A stretch of DNA of 64,000 bases from the NCBI GenBank assembly GCA_013112635.1, contig JABFGF010000012.1, positions 33,591 to 97,590 on the forward strand, in the 5' to 3' direction. Positions within the stretch are counted from its first letter, which is position 1. Every line of letters begins with the position of its first letter. Positions 9,615 through 19,208 of this stretch are shown in pieces. A model generated the notes under the pieces. The model was not told the DNA's origin. It worked only from the letters and a program-made list of their open reading frames with translations, and did not search any database. Origin of the DNA: Calditrichota bacterium. GTDB taxonomy: Bacteria > Calditrichota > Calditrichia > Calditrichales > J004. The position numbers and the translations under genes were made by a program.

Positions 9615-10664
9615 TTGAAACAAACATTACTATTTCTGTTAGTATTTTTACTCGCCATTTCTTGTGATGACAGTGATGCCGATGACGCACTTGAAATTAT
9701 AATCCCGGTTAATGTAACTGAATTGAAGCGATCTAAGATAATGGAATTTATCACTTCAACTGCGGATATAATGGCGCACAAAAAAGAAACGGCTTTGTCT
9801 CAGTCAGAGGGATTTTATCGCCTGGCAGTAAATCCAAAAACCGGAAATCCTTTTCGGCCCGGAGAAAGTATTCAAAAAGGACAGGTAGTTATCTTTATTG
9901 ATAATCCGGAATTTGAAAACAATATTGCTTATGAATCAAAAAAATTAAACCTGGATATTTCTAAACGTGAATATGAAAAGCAACAATCTTTATATGAAAA
10001 AGGCGGGGTTACACAGCGCGAACTGATCAACGCTGAACGTACTTTTATTGACTCGGAATATGCTTTTGAAAATGCCAAAATTCAGCTTGGTAAATTACGA
10101 ATTGAAGCCTCATTTGATGGAATTATTACAAGCCTGCCATATTATACAAAAGGGGTTTATATTTCCGTAGGCCAGCCCATGTGTGAAATTATGGATTATA
10201 AAACCATGTACGCCGAGGTTGCATTTCCTGCAAAAGAATTGGGCCAGGTTAAGGCAGGACAATTTGTTAGGGTAACGCAATACAATCTCCCTGGAGATAC
10301 GCTAATCGGTACAGTTGAACAGGTTGATCCTGCTCTGGAAACTCAGAGCCGTTCATTTAAATCAAAAATTGTTGTTGATAATCCTGACAATAAATTGAGG
10401 CCCGGAATGTTTGTAAAGTTGGAGACGATTGTTGCATCGCAAGACAGTGCGCTTGTTATTCCTCAGGATGTGATCCTTTCCAAACGGCAGGGTAAAACAG
10501 TTTTTATAGTTGAAAAAAGTGCGGCACAGCGACGGGTTATTGCAACCGGTCTTGAAAATGAACAAAACGTTGAGGTTCTGAGCGGACTTAAAGAAGGAGA
10601 TCGCTTGGTTATAAAAGGTTTTGAAACATTGCGGCACCACTCTAAAGTAAAAATTGTCAGGTAA
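9615..10664 (+). CDS. Periplasmic adaptor lipoprotein (HlyD/MFP family) of RND efflux
   Basis: 349 residues beginning at TTG, preceded by a strong ribosome site AAGGAGAT at 9601-9608, which fixes the start. The N-terminus is a lipoprotein signal (LLAISC, lipid-bearing Cys17). The rest follows the membrane-fusion order: lipoyl half with GESIQKGQVVIFID, helical hairpin (SKREYEKQQSLYEKGGVTQ), second lipoyl half (ASFDGIITSL), beta-barrel (GTVEQVDPALETQSRSFK) and the membrane-proximal domain (ATGLENEQNVEVLSGLKEG, then a final VIKGFETL). It should bridge the RND pump and TolC. It is separated from the RND gene by an inserted DUF559 gene. Confidence 0.92.
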   Translation: MKQTLLFLLVFLLAISCDDSDADDALEIIIPVNVTELKRSKIMEFITSTADIMAHKKETALSQSEGFYRLAVNPKTGNPFRPGESIQKGQVVIFIDNPEFENNIAYESKKLNLDISKREYEKQQSLYEKGGVTQRELINAERTFIDSEYAFENAKIQLGKLRIEASFDGIITSLPYYTKGVYISVGQPMCEIMDYKTMYAEVAFPAKELGQVKAGQFVRVTQYNLPGDTLIGTVEQVDPALETQSRSFKSKIVVDNPDNKLRPGMFVKLETIVASQDSALVIPQDVILSKRQGKTVFIVEKSAAQRRVIATGLENEQNVEVLSGLKEGDRLVIKGFETLRHHSKVKIVR

Positions 10665-10687
10665 CGTTTTTAAATGTGTGAGAATTT

Positions 10688-10719
10688 AATTCCCCTCTTG
10701 GGAGGGGCAAGGGGTGGGT
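10688..10719. repeat. Left arm of inverted repeat flanking the DUF559 gene
   Basis: A 32-base sequence made of AATTCCCCTCTTGGGAGGGG followed by caaggggtgggt. Its inverse recurs at 11115-11146 with two mismatches. Internally CCCCTCTTGGGAGGGG is itself nearly palindromic, so a single copy can fold. Further diverged copies form an inverted pair at 54225-54311. Confidence 0.85.
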
Positions 10720-10746
10720 CATTTTATTTACAAGAATAGTGTTTAA

Positions 10747-11160
10747 ATGAAAAATAAAACAATTCTTAAATACAAACCAGAACTTGTACCTCTGGCAAGA
10801 AAACTCCGTAATAATCAAACTTATTCCGAACGATTGTTATGGAAGCACTTGAAAAGTAAACAAATAAGAGGATTTGATTTTGACCGCCAAAAACAAATTG
10901 ATAACTATATATTAGATTTTTTCTGCAACGAGTTAATGTTGGCTATTGAGATTGACGGTGAAAGCCACAATGATAAAGAAAAATATGATCATGACCGTCA
11001 AAAACGATTAGAAAGTTTGGGGATATTGTTTTTAAGGTTTGATGGACTGCAAGTTATAAATAACATTAATGGGGTATTACAAGTGATATACGATTGGGTT
11101 GATAATTACAAAGAACCCACCCCTAACCCCTCCCAAGAGGGGAATTTAAGCAATCATTAA
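10747..11160 (+). CDS. DUF559 endonuclease-domain protein (Vsr-like fold)
   Basis: A 137-residue protein of the very-short-patch-repair-like DUF559 family. Visible motifs are the helical start (ARKLRNNQTYSERLLWKHLK), the core strands (GFDFDRQKQIDNYILDFFC) and the acidic/nuclease segment (LAIEIDGESHNDKEKYDHDR), ending with LFLRFDGLQVI. The residues fit a PD-(D/E)xK-type nuclease. The last dozen residues (EPTPNPSQEGNLSNH) are encoded by the right-hand copy of the flanking inverted repeat, so gene and repeat have travelled together. It interrupts the order adaptor-RND pump in an otherwise coherent operon. Whether it nicks its own repeat, as REP-associated transposases do, is only a hypothesis. 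Confidence 0.85.
   Translation: MKNKTILKYKPELVPLARKLRNNQTYSERLLWKHLKSKQIRGFDFDRQKQIDNYILDFFCNELMLAIEIDGESHNDKEKYDHDRQKRLESLGILFLRFDGLQVINNINGVLQVIYDWVDNYKEPTPNPSQEGNLSNH
11115..11146. repeat. Right arm of inverted repeat, inside the DUF559 reading frame
   Basis: Inverse of 10688-10719 with 30 of 32 positions matching. It encodes the PTPNPSQEG tail of the DUF559 protein. Confidence 0.85.
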
Positions 11161-11246
11161 AATAACCTACTCTTCTGTAAACATAATATAAACCTCTTTC
11201 CTGAGAGATTGTGTTTTGGGAAAAAGGTGTAAATAAGAAAATAATT

Positions 11247-14200
11247 ATGAAATCAATTAGTGAATTTTCGGTTAAATACCCGGTAACTGTTTTAATGCTC
11301 ATCTGCGCAGTTGGCCTGCTTGGGTTAATCTCTTTTGATCGCCTTTCTGTAGATCTCTTTCCGGATATGAATAATCCACGTATTTATATTGAAGTGGTTT
11401 CCGGTGAGCTGCCTCCAGAAGAACTGGAACGCAAATTTATTGACAACATCGAAGCATTGGTTATGCGCCAGAGAAAAGTTGTTTCGGTGGCATCTATCCT
11501 GCGTGTGGGTCAGGCCCAAATTACAGTTGAATACGATTGGGATGCAGATATGGATGAAGCATTTCTGGATCTGCAAAAAAACCTCGCACAATTTTCTCAA
11601 AACTCAGACATCGATGAATTGAACCTTTCTCAATATGATCCAAATGGAGCCCCTGTTTTACTGATTGGATTATCACATGATGAAATTACCGATATGGATG
11701 CCCTGCGCCGTATTGGTGATAATTATATCCGCAATGAACTGATCCGCTTGGATGGTGTTGCGGCTGTAGAAGTTGTGGGTGGCCAGGAAAAAGAAGTACG
11801 CATAGAAACTCAGGAACAGATTCTTGACGCTTTTAATCTCAGTATTGCCGACGTTGCCAGTCAAATTCAAAGTGCTAATCTTGATTTAACCGGCGGTTCG
11901 ATTGAAGAGCTTGGGAAAAAATATGTGATTAAAGGTTTGGGGGCTTTTGAAAACCTTGATGAAATAAATAAGGTAGTAGTTACTTATAAAGGCGGGGACG
12001 AACAAGGCCAAAACCAGATACCGGTATTTTTAAGTGATATCGGCAAAGTTAAATATGTAAATAAAGATGCACAGAGCATTGTAAAAATTAATGGTGTGCG
12101 CAGTGTGGGGCTGGCTGTTTATAAGGAGACAAAAACCAATACTGTCACAGCTGCCGAAACTGTAATCGAAGCCTTAAAAGTTATTAAAAAAGCTTTACCG
12201 GGATATAAATTTTCTGTGATCAGCAACCAAGCTAAATTTATAAGTAGTGCCATCAATGAAGTTGAACAAAGTGCCATTTATGGAATTTTACTGGCAGTAA
12301 TAATTTTATTTGTTTTTTTAAGACGAGCAGGTACCACAATTATCATAAGTTTGGCCATACCCATTTCCATTGTTGCCACGTTTAACCTGATGTATTTTAA
12401 TGACTTATCGCTAAATATAATGACCCTTGGCGGATTAGCTCTCGGAGCAGGAATGCTGGTTGATAATGCCATTGTGGTAATGGAAAGTATTTTTCGCAAT
12501 CTGGAAGAAGGCCTTTCTCTAAAAGAGGCAGCAGTAAAAGGAACATCACAGGTATCTGGTGCTATAACAGCTTCAACAATTACAACCATTATTGTTTTTC
12601 TACCAATAATTTATGTACAAGGCCCTTCAGCAGAGTTGTTTAAAGCGCAGGCCTGGACGGTAGCATTTTCACTGATTGCTTCACTGGTTGTTGCAATTTT
12701 AGTGATTCCCATGTTGAGCAACTGGATTTTGAAAGACAAATCAACACAGAGCGAATCGATCCGTTTTGAGGGTTATAAATCTTTTCTTGAAGCAACACTT
12801 TCTAAAAGAAAAATTGTACTTGGTGTGGCCGTGATTGTAGTTGCGTTGACCGTACTGGCTGCATTTTATATGAAGAGTGAATTTATACCAAAAGGGAAAA
12901 GCGAATCATATAGTCTGGAAATAAAGCTGCCCGAAGGTACCAATCTTGATTTCACCGATAAGTTTGTTCAGGGTTTTGAAAAAAGCCTGGCCAGTGTTAT
13001 TGGTGATAGTTTGATTGAAATGTATACTCAAATTGGTGAGATGCCATCCTCAGTCTCCGGTAACACGAGCGAATCGGTTCAGAGTGAAAACAGTGCGGTA
13101 TTAAAAATCAGGTTTAACCAACAAAACAACGCGTATGCAAAACGTTTTACAGGATTTGTAACTGCTTATCTCGATTCTTTTGAACAGGTAGAATATTTAC
13201 TCAAACCGGAAGGCTCTTCGTTAAGCGTCACTTTGGGAACGGATGTTTCTGCGCCACTTGTTGTGGAAATTGAAGGTGAAGAACAAGAGGAATTGAAAGC
13301 TTTGGCCGGGCAATCTTTGAGTGTCTTAAAGAATCTTCCAGTTTTACGAAACATTGAAACCAGCGTTCAAACCGGCAGGCCGCAGGTTAATTTGGTTATT
13401 GACCGTGTAGTTGCCGGATATAACAATCTAAGTATTGAACAAATCAGTAGTCAGTTAAAAGAATTATTGGGCGGGCAAAACTCTGGTTCCTGGGAATACC
13501 AGGGAGAGCTGCGGGAAATAAATGTAAACTATCCGGAATTGAGCTTGACCGATCTTGAGCAAGCATATATTTATAGCGGCGAGAAAAAAATTCCATTAAC
13601 CGATCTGGCTAATTTTAATGTTATTGATTCTGAGCGCGAACTCTACCGTCGCAATCAAAAACGTATTGCCTGGATTAGTGCAGACTTTGATGAAAATTAT
13701 TCTCTTTCAGAAATCGTTGCACAGGTCCAATCGGAATTGGATAAAATTACTTTCCCTCCAAATTATAGTTTTAAAATTACCGGCGAAGAAGAAAAACGCA
13801 GTGAATCTTTTGCAACCCTTAAGTTTGCATTATTGCTTTCTATTGTTCTGATTTATATGGTTTTGGCTTCGCAGTTTGAATCCCTGTTACACCCATTCAC
13901 AATAATTTTAACAGTTCCGTTGGCAGCCGTTGGTGCAATTTTAATTTTCTTTGTTTTAAACATGAACCTGAATGTAATGGCCTACATTGGCATAATTATG
14001 CTCATGGGGATTGCTGTAAACGATTCTATAATTTTAGTGGATGCAATAAACAGGCAACGCCGTAATGGAGTAGAATTAATTGCTTCCATAGTTGAAGCAG
14101 GCCAACAGCGTATCCGGCCGATAATTATGACCAGCTTAACAACTATTTTGGCTTTGTTGCCTTTAACAATCGGTTTTGGCGAAAGTGCCGCGCTACGAGC

Positions 14201-14306
14201 GCCCATGGCAGTGGCTGTTATAGGCGGTTTAATCAGCTCTACAGGTTTGACGCTTATTGTAATCCCTTGTGTTTATTATTACATGGAAAAATTGCGGAGA
14301 GCCTGA
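11247..14306 (+). CDS. RND efflux transporter permease (HAE1/AcrB type)
   Basis: 1019 residues of standard length. I start at the ATG at 11247 (MKSISEFSVKYPVTVLML), because the GTG at 11211 adds twelve residues before the first membrane helix that are atypical for the family. Two homologous halves each contain TM1, a porter domain, TM2-6. The TM4 proton-relay Asp is present (GAGMLVDNAIVVMES, Asp406) with Asn at the second site, as is common in HAE1 relatives. TM10 has GIAVNDSIILVDA. It should be a proton-driven pump working with the adaptor (9615) and TolC (8023). The following gene is a second RND permease, so the pair could be alternative or heteromeric inner-membrane partners. Confidence 0.95.
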   Translation: MKSISEFSVKYPVTVLMLICAVGLLGLISFDRLSVDLFPDMNNPRIYIEVVSGELPPEELERKFIDNIEALVMRQRKVVSVASILRVGQAQITVEYDWDADMDEAFLDLQKNLAQFSQNSDIDELNLSQYDPNGAPVLLIGLSHDEITDMDALRRIGDNYIRNELIRLDGVAAVEVVGGQEKEVRIETQEQILDAFNLSIADVASQIQSANLDLTGGSIEELGKKYVIKGLGAFENLDEINKVVVTYKGGDEQGQNQIPVFLSDIGKVKYVNKDAQSIVKINGVRSVGLAVYKETKTNTVTAAETVIEALKVIKKALPGYKFSVISNQAKFISSAINEVEQSAIYGILLAVIILFVFLRRAGTTIIISLAIPISIVATFNLMYFNDLSLNIMTLGGLALGAGMLVDNAIVVMESIFRNLEEGLSLKEAAVKGTSQVSGAITASTITTIIVFLPIIYVQGPSAELFKAQAWTVAFSLIASLVVAILVIPMLSNWILKDKSTQSESIRFEGYKSFLEATLSKRKIVLGVAVIVVALTVLAAFYMKSEFIPKGKSESYSLEIKLPEGTNLDFTDKFVQGFEKSLASVIGDSLIEMYTQIGEMPSSVSGNTSESVQSENSAVLKIRFNQQNNAYAKRFTGFVTAYLDSFEQVEYLLKPEGSSLSVTLGTDVSAPLVVEIEGEEQEELKALAGQSLSVLKNLPVLRNIETSVQTGRPQVNLVIDRVVAGYNNLSIEQISSQLKELLGGQNSGSWEYQGELREINVNYPELSLTDLEQAYIYSGEKKIPLTDLANFNVIDSERELYRRNQKRIAWISADFDENYSLSEIVAQVQSELDKITFPPNYSFKITGEEEKRSESFATLKFALLLSIVLIYMVLASQFESLLHPFTIILTVPLAAVGAILIFFVLNMNLNVMAYIGIIMLMGIAVNDSIILVDAINRQRRNGVELIASIVEAGQQRIRPIIMTSLTTILALLPLTIGFGESAALRAPMAVAVIGGLISSTGLTLIVIPCVYYYMEKLRRA

Positions 14307-14312
14307 ACAAGT

Positions 14313-14330
14313 TCCCCTACAGTGAGGGGA
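14313..14330. repeat. Short hairpin after the RND gene
   Basis: TCCCCT-acagtg-AGGGGA forms a 6-bp stem just after the pump gene. It has no T-run, so it is a weak terminator candidate. It may be a relic of the CCCCTC-type repeat. Confidence 0.35.
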
Positions 14331-14421
14331 TTAATATTTACAATTTCGAACAGCTTTGGAGTGAATCGACTGTGTCGGTTCAGACATTAACACAGTTAAT
14401 GCAATCCAAATAATAAACATT

Positions 14422-17400
14422 ATGGCAAAAAAAATTACATCATTTCTGCAGCGTAAAGTCTTTATCTCAATGCTCTTTTTAGGGCTCTCGTTGTTAGGAT
14501 TCATATCATACAAACAGCTTCAGCTTGAATTACTTCCGATAATTGAGTTGCCGTATCTAATTGTTCAGATCGGTTCCGGGCGGGAAATGGATCCCGACTA
14601 TCTGGAGCGTGAAGCGTTAATTCCATTGGAAAGTGCTGTGGGCACGCTGGAAGATGTTGATAAAATAGAATCCTATGCCGGGCGTCGTTTTGGCAGTATT
14701 TTCATCAGCTACCGTTCTACAACAAACATGAAATATGCTTTCCTGAAATTACAGGAAAAAGTAGATGGAATAAAAGCTTCTTTAGCGGCTGATTTCTTTG
14801 TTCAGGTTATTAAAATTGATACCCAGGATCTGAGTAACATGTTTATGAATCTTCAGGTTAGGGGAAGCGGTGGCATTGATCGCATTCGTACAATAATCGA
14901 TAAAGAGATAAAGCAGGAGTTTGAATCCATTGACGGTATTGCTAATGTAGAAGTTTTTGGCGGCCAGCTTAGTGCTGTAAATATTGTTCTGGATAACCAG
15001 CAAACAGAGGCATATGGAATCACGCCGGGAAGGATACGATCGCTAATTGCCCAATACCGGCAAAGTACGACTTATATCGGGCAGGTAAATAATTATCAGC
15101 TAAAAAATACGGTCAATGTAATTGGCGACTATACGCGTATCCACGAAATTGAAAATATTGTTGTTGATGCTCAGCGAAACATCCTGCTAAAAGATATTGC
15201 CGATATAACTTTTGATCTCCAGGAAGAGACATCTATCAGCCGCGTGAATAGCAAAGAAGCCGTAACCATGCAGCTTGTCCGGGATACCCAGGTAAACCTT
15301 ATTTCCTTATCTCACGAAACACACTCGGTAATTGAGAGGCTAAATAAAACTCTGGCCCAGCAGGATATTGAAATTGTTGTTCAACAGGATAGTGCTGAAA
15401 TACTTGAAGATAATATTGATCTGATAATCGAGCTTGCATTTTGGGGTGGCATCCTTGCTATAATTATCTTGTGGTATTTTTTACGTAACCTGCGTCTGGT
15501 TTTGATAATTGCCGTTACAATCCCTGTTTCTGTCTTAACTGCATTCAATGTTTTTTATGCTTACGACATTACTTTAAACAGTCTTACCCTGGTTGGAATT
15601 GCATTGGCGATTGGCATGTTGCTGGATAACAGTGTCGTTGTTTTAGAAAATATTTATCGTAATGCCAGAAAAACATCCGACTTTTTATCCGCCACCAAAC
15701 AAGGAACCATGCAAATGGCCCGCTCGGTTTCTGCATCGACATTAACTACTATAGCCATTTTTCTACCTTTTCTTTTTGCAGATGAGTATATGATTCGCAC
15801 AATCGGTTTTCAGATTGGTGTTTCGATAATATCTACTTTGCTCATTTCATTAATTGTGGCGTTGATTTTAATACCAATGGCGGCACATTATTTTCTATCG
15901 AGGGGAAATGGTTCAGCCGACTCAATACAATTTTCTTTAACAGCAGGAAAGTTTTTACCTTTTTATAATTTAATCTTAAAAACCATGTTGCGTTACCCGG
16001 CGCGCACAATAATTATTACTGTAGTGATTTTTGTTCTAAGTGTTGTTTGGGCACTTCTTTTAGGAATGACGAAAACTGAAGATATTGAGCTGGAGGATTT
16101 TAATCTTTATGTGACGATGCCGGAAGGTGCCACCCTGGAAAGTACAGATCTTGCGGTGCAGGAGTTGGAGGGAAAGTTTACGGAGATAGAAGAATTGCAA
16201 GATGTTGTCAGCCAAATCTATGAACAGGAGGCTGTGCTGACATTAAAACTAAAAGAAGATTATAAAGAAATTGATGATCGCAGCATTGCAGATGTAAAAG
16301 AGTTTCTTAATGAAATAATTGACCGCTACCGTACTGCCGATGTGAGTTTTGAGCAACCGGATAATAGCGAACGTTTTAGTGGACGAGGCGGTGGCGGCGG
16401 AGGTCCTGGTGGTGCAATGGGCGGTGGGTTAATGTCTGCTTTGGGCCTTTCGTCTACAGGCGGCAAAATAATAATAACCGGCAAAGATTTTAACCTGATG
16501 CGTGTTTTTGCAGATGATGTAGAAAGTGAATTGGATGAACTTTCATCCATAAGCCGGATTAGAAATAATGCAACACGAAAACGCCCGGAAATCCATTTAC
16601 TGTTCGATCGTGAGCAATTGTCCCGTTTGGGAATAACCCTTAGTACAATCGCATCAGAGCTTTCATCATTCCAAAGTGAAATATCCACGGGCATGTCTTT
16701 TAAAGATGGATTGGATGAGTATGATATTGTTATCCGCAACGCAAATCTTGAAGAAAAGGACAGAAATGATCTTGAGCAGTTAAATATTCAATCCCAGACA
16801 GGAGCGGTTTATCCTCTTGGTCAAATTAGTGAAGTTTTTGTTGCAGAGGGAAGTGCAGGCATTAACCGCGTCAATCAGGAACGGCGAATTGAGCTGAGCT
16901 TTTATTACTTATCGGAGATTAATAGTTCGTCCACACTTTTAGAGGCAGCGCAAGATGAAGTTGAAGATGCAGTCGCATCAGTAGCTTTGCCAAGCGGAAT
17001 CGCCATCCAGATAGAACATGATGAAGTTGATTTGGGTGATTTTAAATTTCTTTTTATTGTGGCTTTCATCCTCATATTTATGATTCTTTCATCGGTATTT
17101 GAGTCTTTGGTAAAACCATTTATAATAATGTTTACAATCCCATTGGCCGCAACCGGATCTTTATGGGCAATTATTTTTACAGGTAATACAATCGCCAATG
17201 TAAATGTATTAATCGGTCTGCTTATTCTTTTGGGGATAGTTGTTAATAACGGCATAATTTTAATTGACTATTCGCAGCAGTTAAGGCGCAAAGGAATGCG
17301 TATGCAGCGCGCAATTATGCTTTCCGGGCAGGCACGTTTACGGCCGATTATTATCACTGCTTTAACAACCATAGTTGCAATGATCCCTTTAGCTTTAGGA

Positions 17401-19113
17401 GAAGAGCAATATGTAACACGCATTGCTGCTCCATTTGCAATTGCAGTAATTGGCGGGCTTTCTTTAAGTACAGTTTTTACTTTGGTATTTATCCCGACTA
17501 TTTATTCCGGTTTGGAAAACAGTATTATTTGGTTTAAAGAACTGCCATTGGTTAGTAAGCTTATTCAGGCTTTCTTTTTTATCGTTGGGGCCACTGCAAT
17601 ATATTTATACATAGAAAGCTGGATCTGGCAGTTCGCACTCTATTTTGCATTGGGTTTTATAATTCCGGGTCTGACCTATTTTATAGCAAATAGTTTGCGA
17701 CAGGCGAAATCGGATTATATAAAAAGTGGTGAAAGTATAACCATAGAGATAAATAATGTTTATAAGATGTATGAGTTGCCGGGCCGTTTTTTAAAAGAGT
17801 GGAAGCGCAAGAAAGAACGAAATATTGCAGGTTCAAACGGGGCGCCGTTGTTAAAAACTGTTGTTAAAGATATTTGGAAATTTATCATCTGGGGTTTTTC
17901 GATTTATTTTGTCTATTTCTACCTTGAGTCCGGTTTTTGGATCGTAGTATTAATGCATGTGATTTATGGATTGACTCTGCATCTGGCTAAATCATTGTTG
18001 TCTTTACATGAAGAGAAAAAATCAATATGGAAAAACAGGATTTTTGCAACTCTGTTTTGGGGGGTTCCAATCCTGAATGTGTTGTTTATATTTTTAAGTT
18101 TAGAAAGCCTGACTGCAGCGATATTTATGTTTTTGATTTGGTCGGTAATGCTAATTGTTTATTCCGGTGCACGTAAATTGACCCTTCAAAAAATCGATAT
18201 AAATAAAATAAGCGGGCGTCTTAGCGGGCTACGGAAATTATTTTACAGAATAGTTTCAGTGGTTCCATTGTTGGGTAAACGAAAACAACCATTTACTGCA
18301 CTTGAGGGTGTGTCTTTAAAAATAGAGAATGGCATGTTTGGTTTACTTGGCCCAAATGGTGCAGGAAAAACGACTTTAATGCGTATAATCTGCGGCGTTC
18401 TGGATCAAAGTTACGGCACTCTTTCAATTAATGGTTATGATGTAAATAAACACCGCGAGGAATTGCAGGGACTAATTGGTTATTTGCCACAGGATTTTGG
18501 CATGTACGAAAACCTCACTGCAGAGGAATTTTTAAATTACCAGGCAATTCTAAAAAATCTACTCGATAAAAATGTGCGTCAGGAGAGAATTGATTTTGTT
18601 TTGGATTCTGTTCATTTGAATGAATCGCGTAATAAAAAAATTGGCTCCTTTTCCGGTGGAATGAAACAGCGGGTTGGCATTGCCCAAACTTTATTGCATT
18701 TACCGCGCATTCTTGTTGTGGATGAACCCACGGCAGGACTTGACCCGCGTGAACGAATACGTTTCAGAAATTTATTGGTTGAGCTTAGCCGTGAAAGGGT
18801 TGTCATTTTTTCAACACATATTATTGAAGATATTGCCAGCTCTTGTGACAGGGTTGCTATTTTAAACGAAGGCCAATTGTGTTATTTGGGAGTTCCCCAG
18901 GAGATGGCCGGTGAGGCACACGGGAAAGTATGGCAGGCAAACATAAGCGAAGAAAAATTTGAATCACTTAGTCAGGAAATGAAAGTTACTCATCATACCC
19001 GTATGGAAAATGAAATAAGGATCCGGGTTTTGTCAAAAGACAAACCTCTTGATGATGCAATTGCTGTAAATCCAACTTTAGAAGACGCTTATTTGTGGCT
19101 CCTGAAAAAATGA
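14422..19113 (+). CDS. RND efflux permease fused to an ABC ATPase domain
   Basis: One uninterrupted 1563-residue frame. Residues 1-1030 are a full RND permease: TM1, porter halves, TM4 with GMLLDNSVVVLEN (Asp402), and TM10 with GIVVNNGIILIDY. A glycine-rich loop sits near 653-670 in the second porter half. Two more helices follow (about 1038-1095). Residues 1106-1117 (ITIEINNVYKMY) look like the first strand of an ABC ATPase. Instead of continuing, the chain makes about four or five more hydrophobic helices (about 1150-1260). It then resumes at PFTALEGVSLKIENG (1290 on) with Walker A GPNGAGKTT (Lys1316), Q-loop YLPQDFG, signature SGGMKQR (1411-1417), Walker B VVDEP (Asp1434, Glu1435) and H-loop His1466. 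All ATPase motifs are intact. The next gene is an ABC-2 permease. I know no established RND-ABC class; a search is needed. Confidence 0.88.
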   Translation: MAKKITSFLQRKVFISMLFLGLSLLGFISYKQLQLELLPIIELPYLIVQIGSGREMDPDYLEREALIPLESAVGTLEDVDKIESYAGRRFGSIFISYRSTTNMKYAFLKLQEKVDGIKASLAADFFVQVIKIDTQDLSNMFMNLQVRGSGGIDRIRTIIDKEIKQEFESIDGIANVEVFGGQLSAVNIVLDNQQTEAYGITPGRIRSLIAQYRQSTTYIGQVNNYQLKNTVNVIGDYTRIHEIENIVVDAQRNILLKDIADITFDLQEETSISRVNSKEAVTMQLVRDTQVNLISLSHETHSVIERLNKTLAQQDIEIVVQQDSAEILEDNIDLIIELAFWGGILAIIILWYFLRNLRLVLIIAVTIPVSVLTAFNVFYAYDITLNSLTLVGIALAIGMLLDNSVVVLENIYRNARKTSDFLSATKQGTMQMARSVSASTLTTIAIFLPFLFADEYMIRTIGFQIGVSIISTLLISLIVALILIPMAAHYFLSRGNGSADSIQFSLTAGKFLPFYNLILKTMLRYPARTIIITVVIFVLSVVWALLLGMTKTEDIELEDFNLYVTMPEGATLESTDLAVQELEGKFTEIEELQDVVSQIYEQEAVLTLKLKEDYKEIDDRSIADVKEFLNEIIDRYRTADVSFEQPDNSERFSGRGGGGGGPGGAMGGGLMSALGLSSTGGKIIITGKDFNLMRVFADDVESELDELSSISRIRNNATRKRPEIHLLFDREQLSRLGITLSTIASELSSFQSEISTGMSFKDGLDEYDIVIRNANLEEKDRNDLEQLNIQSQTGAVYPLGQISEVFVAEGSAGINRVNQERRIELSFYYLSEINSSSTLLEAAQDEVEDAVASVALPSGIAIQIEHDEVDLGDFKFLFIVAFILIFMILSSVFESLVKPFIIMFTIPLAATGSLWAIIFTGNTIANVNVLIGLLILLGIVVNNGIILIDYSQQLRRKGMRMQRAIMLSGQARLRPIIITALTTIVAMIPLALGEEQYVTRIAAPFAIAVIGGLSLSTVFTLVFIPTIYSGLENSIIWFKELPLVSKLIQAFFFIVGATAIYLYIESWIWQFALYFALGFIIPGLTYFIANSLRQAKSDYIKSGESITIEINNVYKMYELPGRFLKEWKRKKERNIAGSNGAPLLKTVVKDIWKFIIWGFSIYFVYFYLESGFWIVVLMHVIYGLTLHLAKSLLSLHEEKKSIWKNRIFATLFWGVPILNVLFIFLSLESLTAAIFMFLIWSVMLIVYSGARKLTLQKIDINKISGRLSGLRKLFYRIVSVVPLLGKRKQPFTALEGVSLKIENGMFGLLGPNGAGKTTLMRIICGVLDQSYGTLSINGYDVNKHREELQGLIGYLPQDFGMYENLTAEEFLNYQAILKNLLDKNVRQERIDFVLDSVHLNESRNKKIGSFSGGMKQRVGIAQTLLHLPRILVVDEPTAGLDPRERIRFRNLLVELSRERVVIFSTHIIEDIASSCDRVAILNEGQLCYLGVPQEMAGEAHGKVWQANISEEKFESLSQEMKVTHHTRMENEIRIRVLSKDKPLDDAIAVNPTLEDAYLWLLKK

Positions 19114-19208
19114 AGCTGCATTCAATTTTTTATATTAATGAATTGGTAGTTATGAGTTGCAGGTTAAAAACTACAGCTTGTAACATGTAACTTGGAACAA
19201 GTTCTAAA

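Noticed and set aside
14422..19113. The idea that the RND-ABC fusion is just two genes read together by mistake
   Set aside because: The frame is open throughout, extra membrane helices link the parts, and an ABC-like strand precedes some of these helices, so a simple lost stop codon does not account for it. An assembly error is still possible and is listed as a check.
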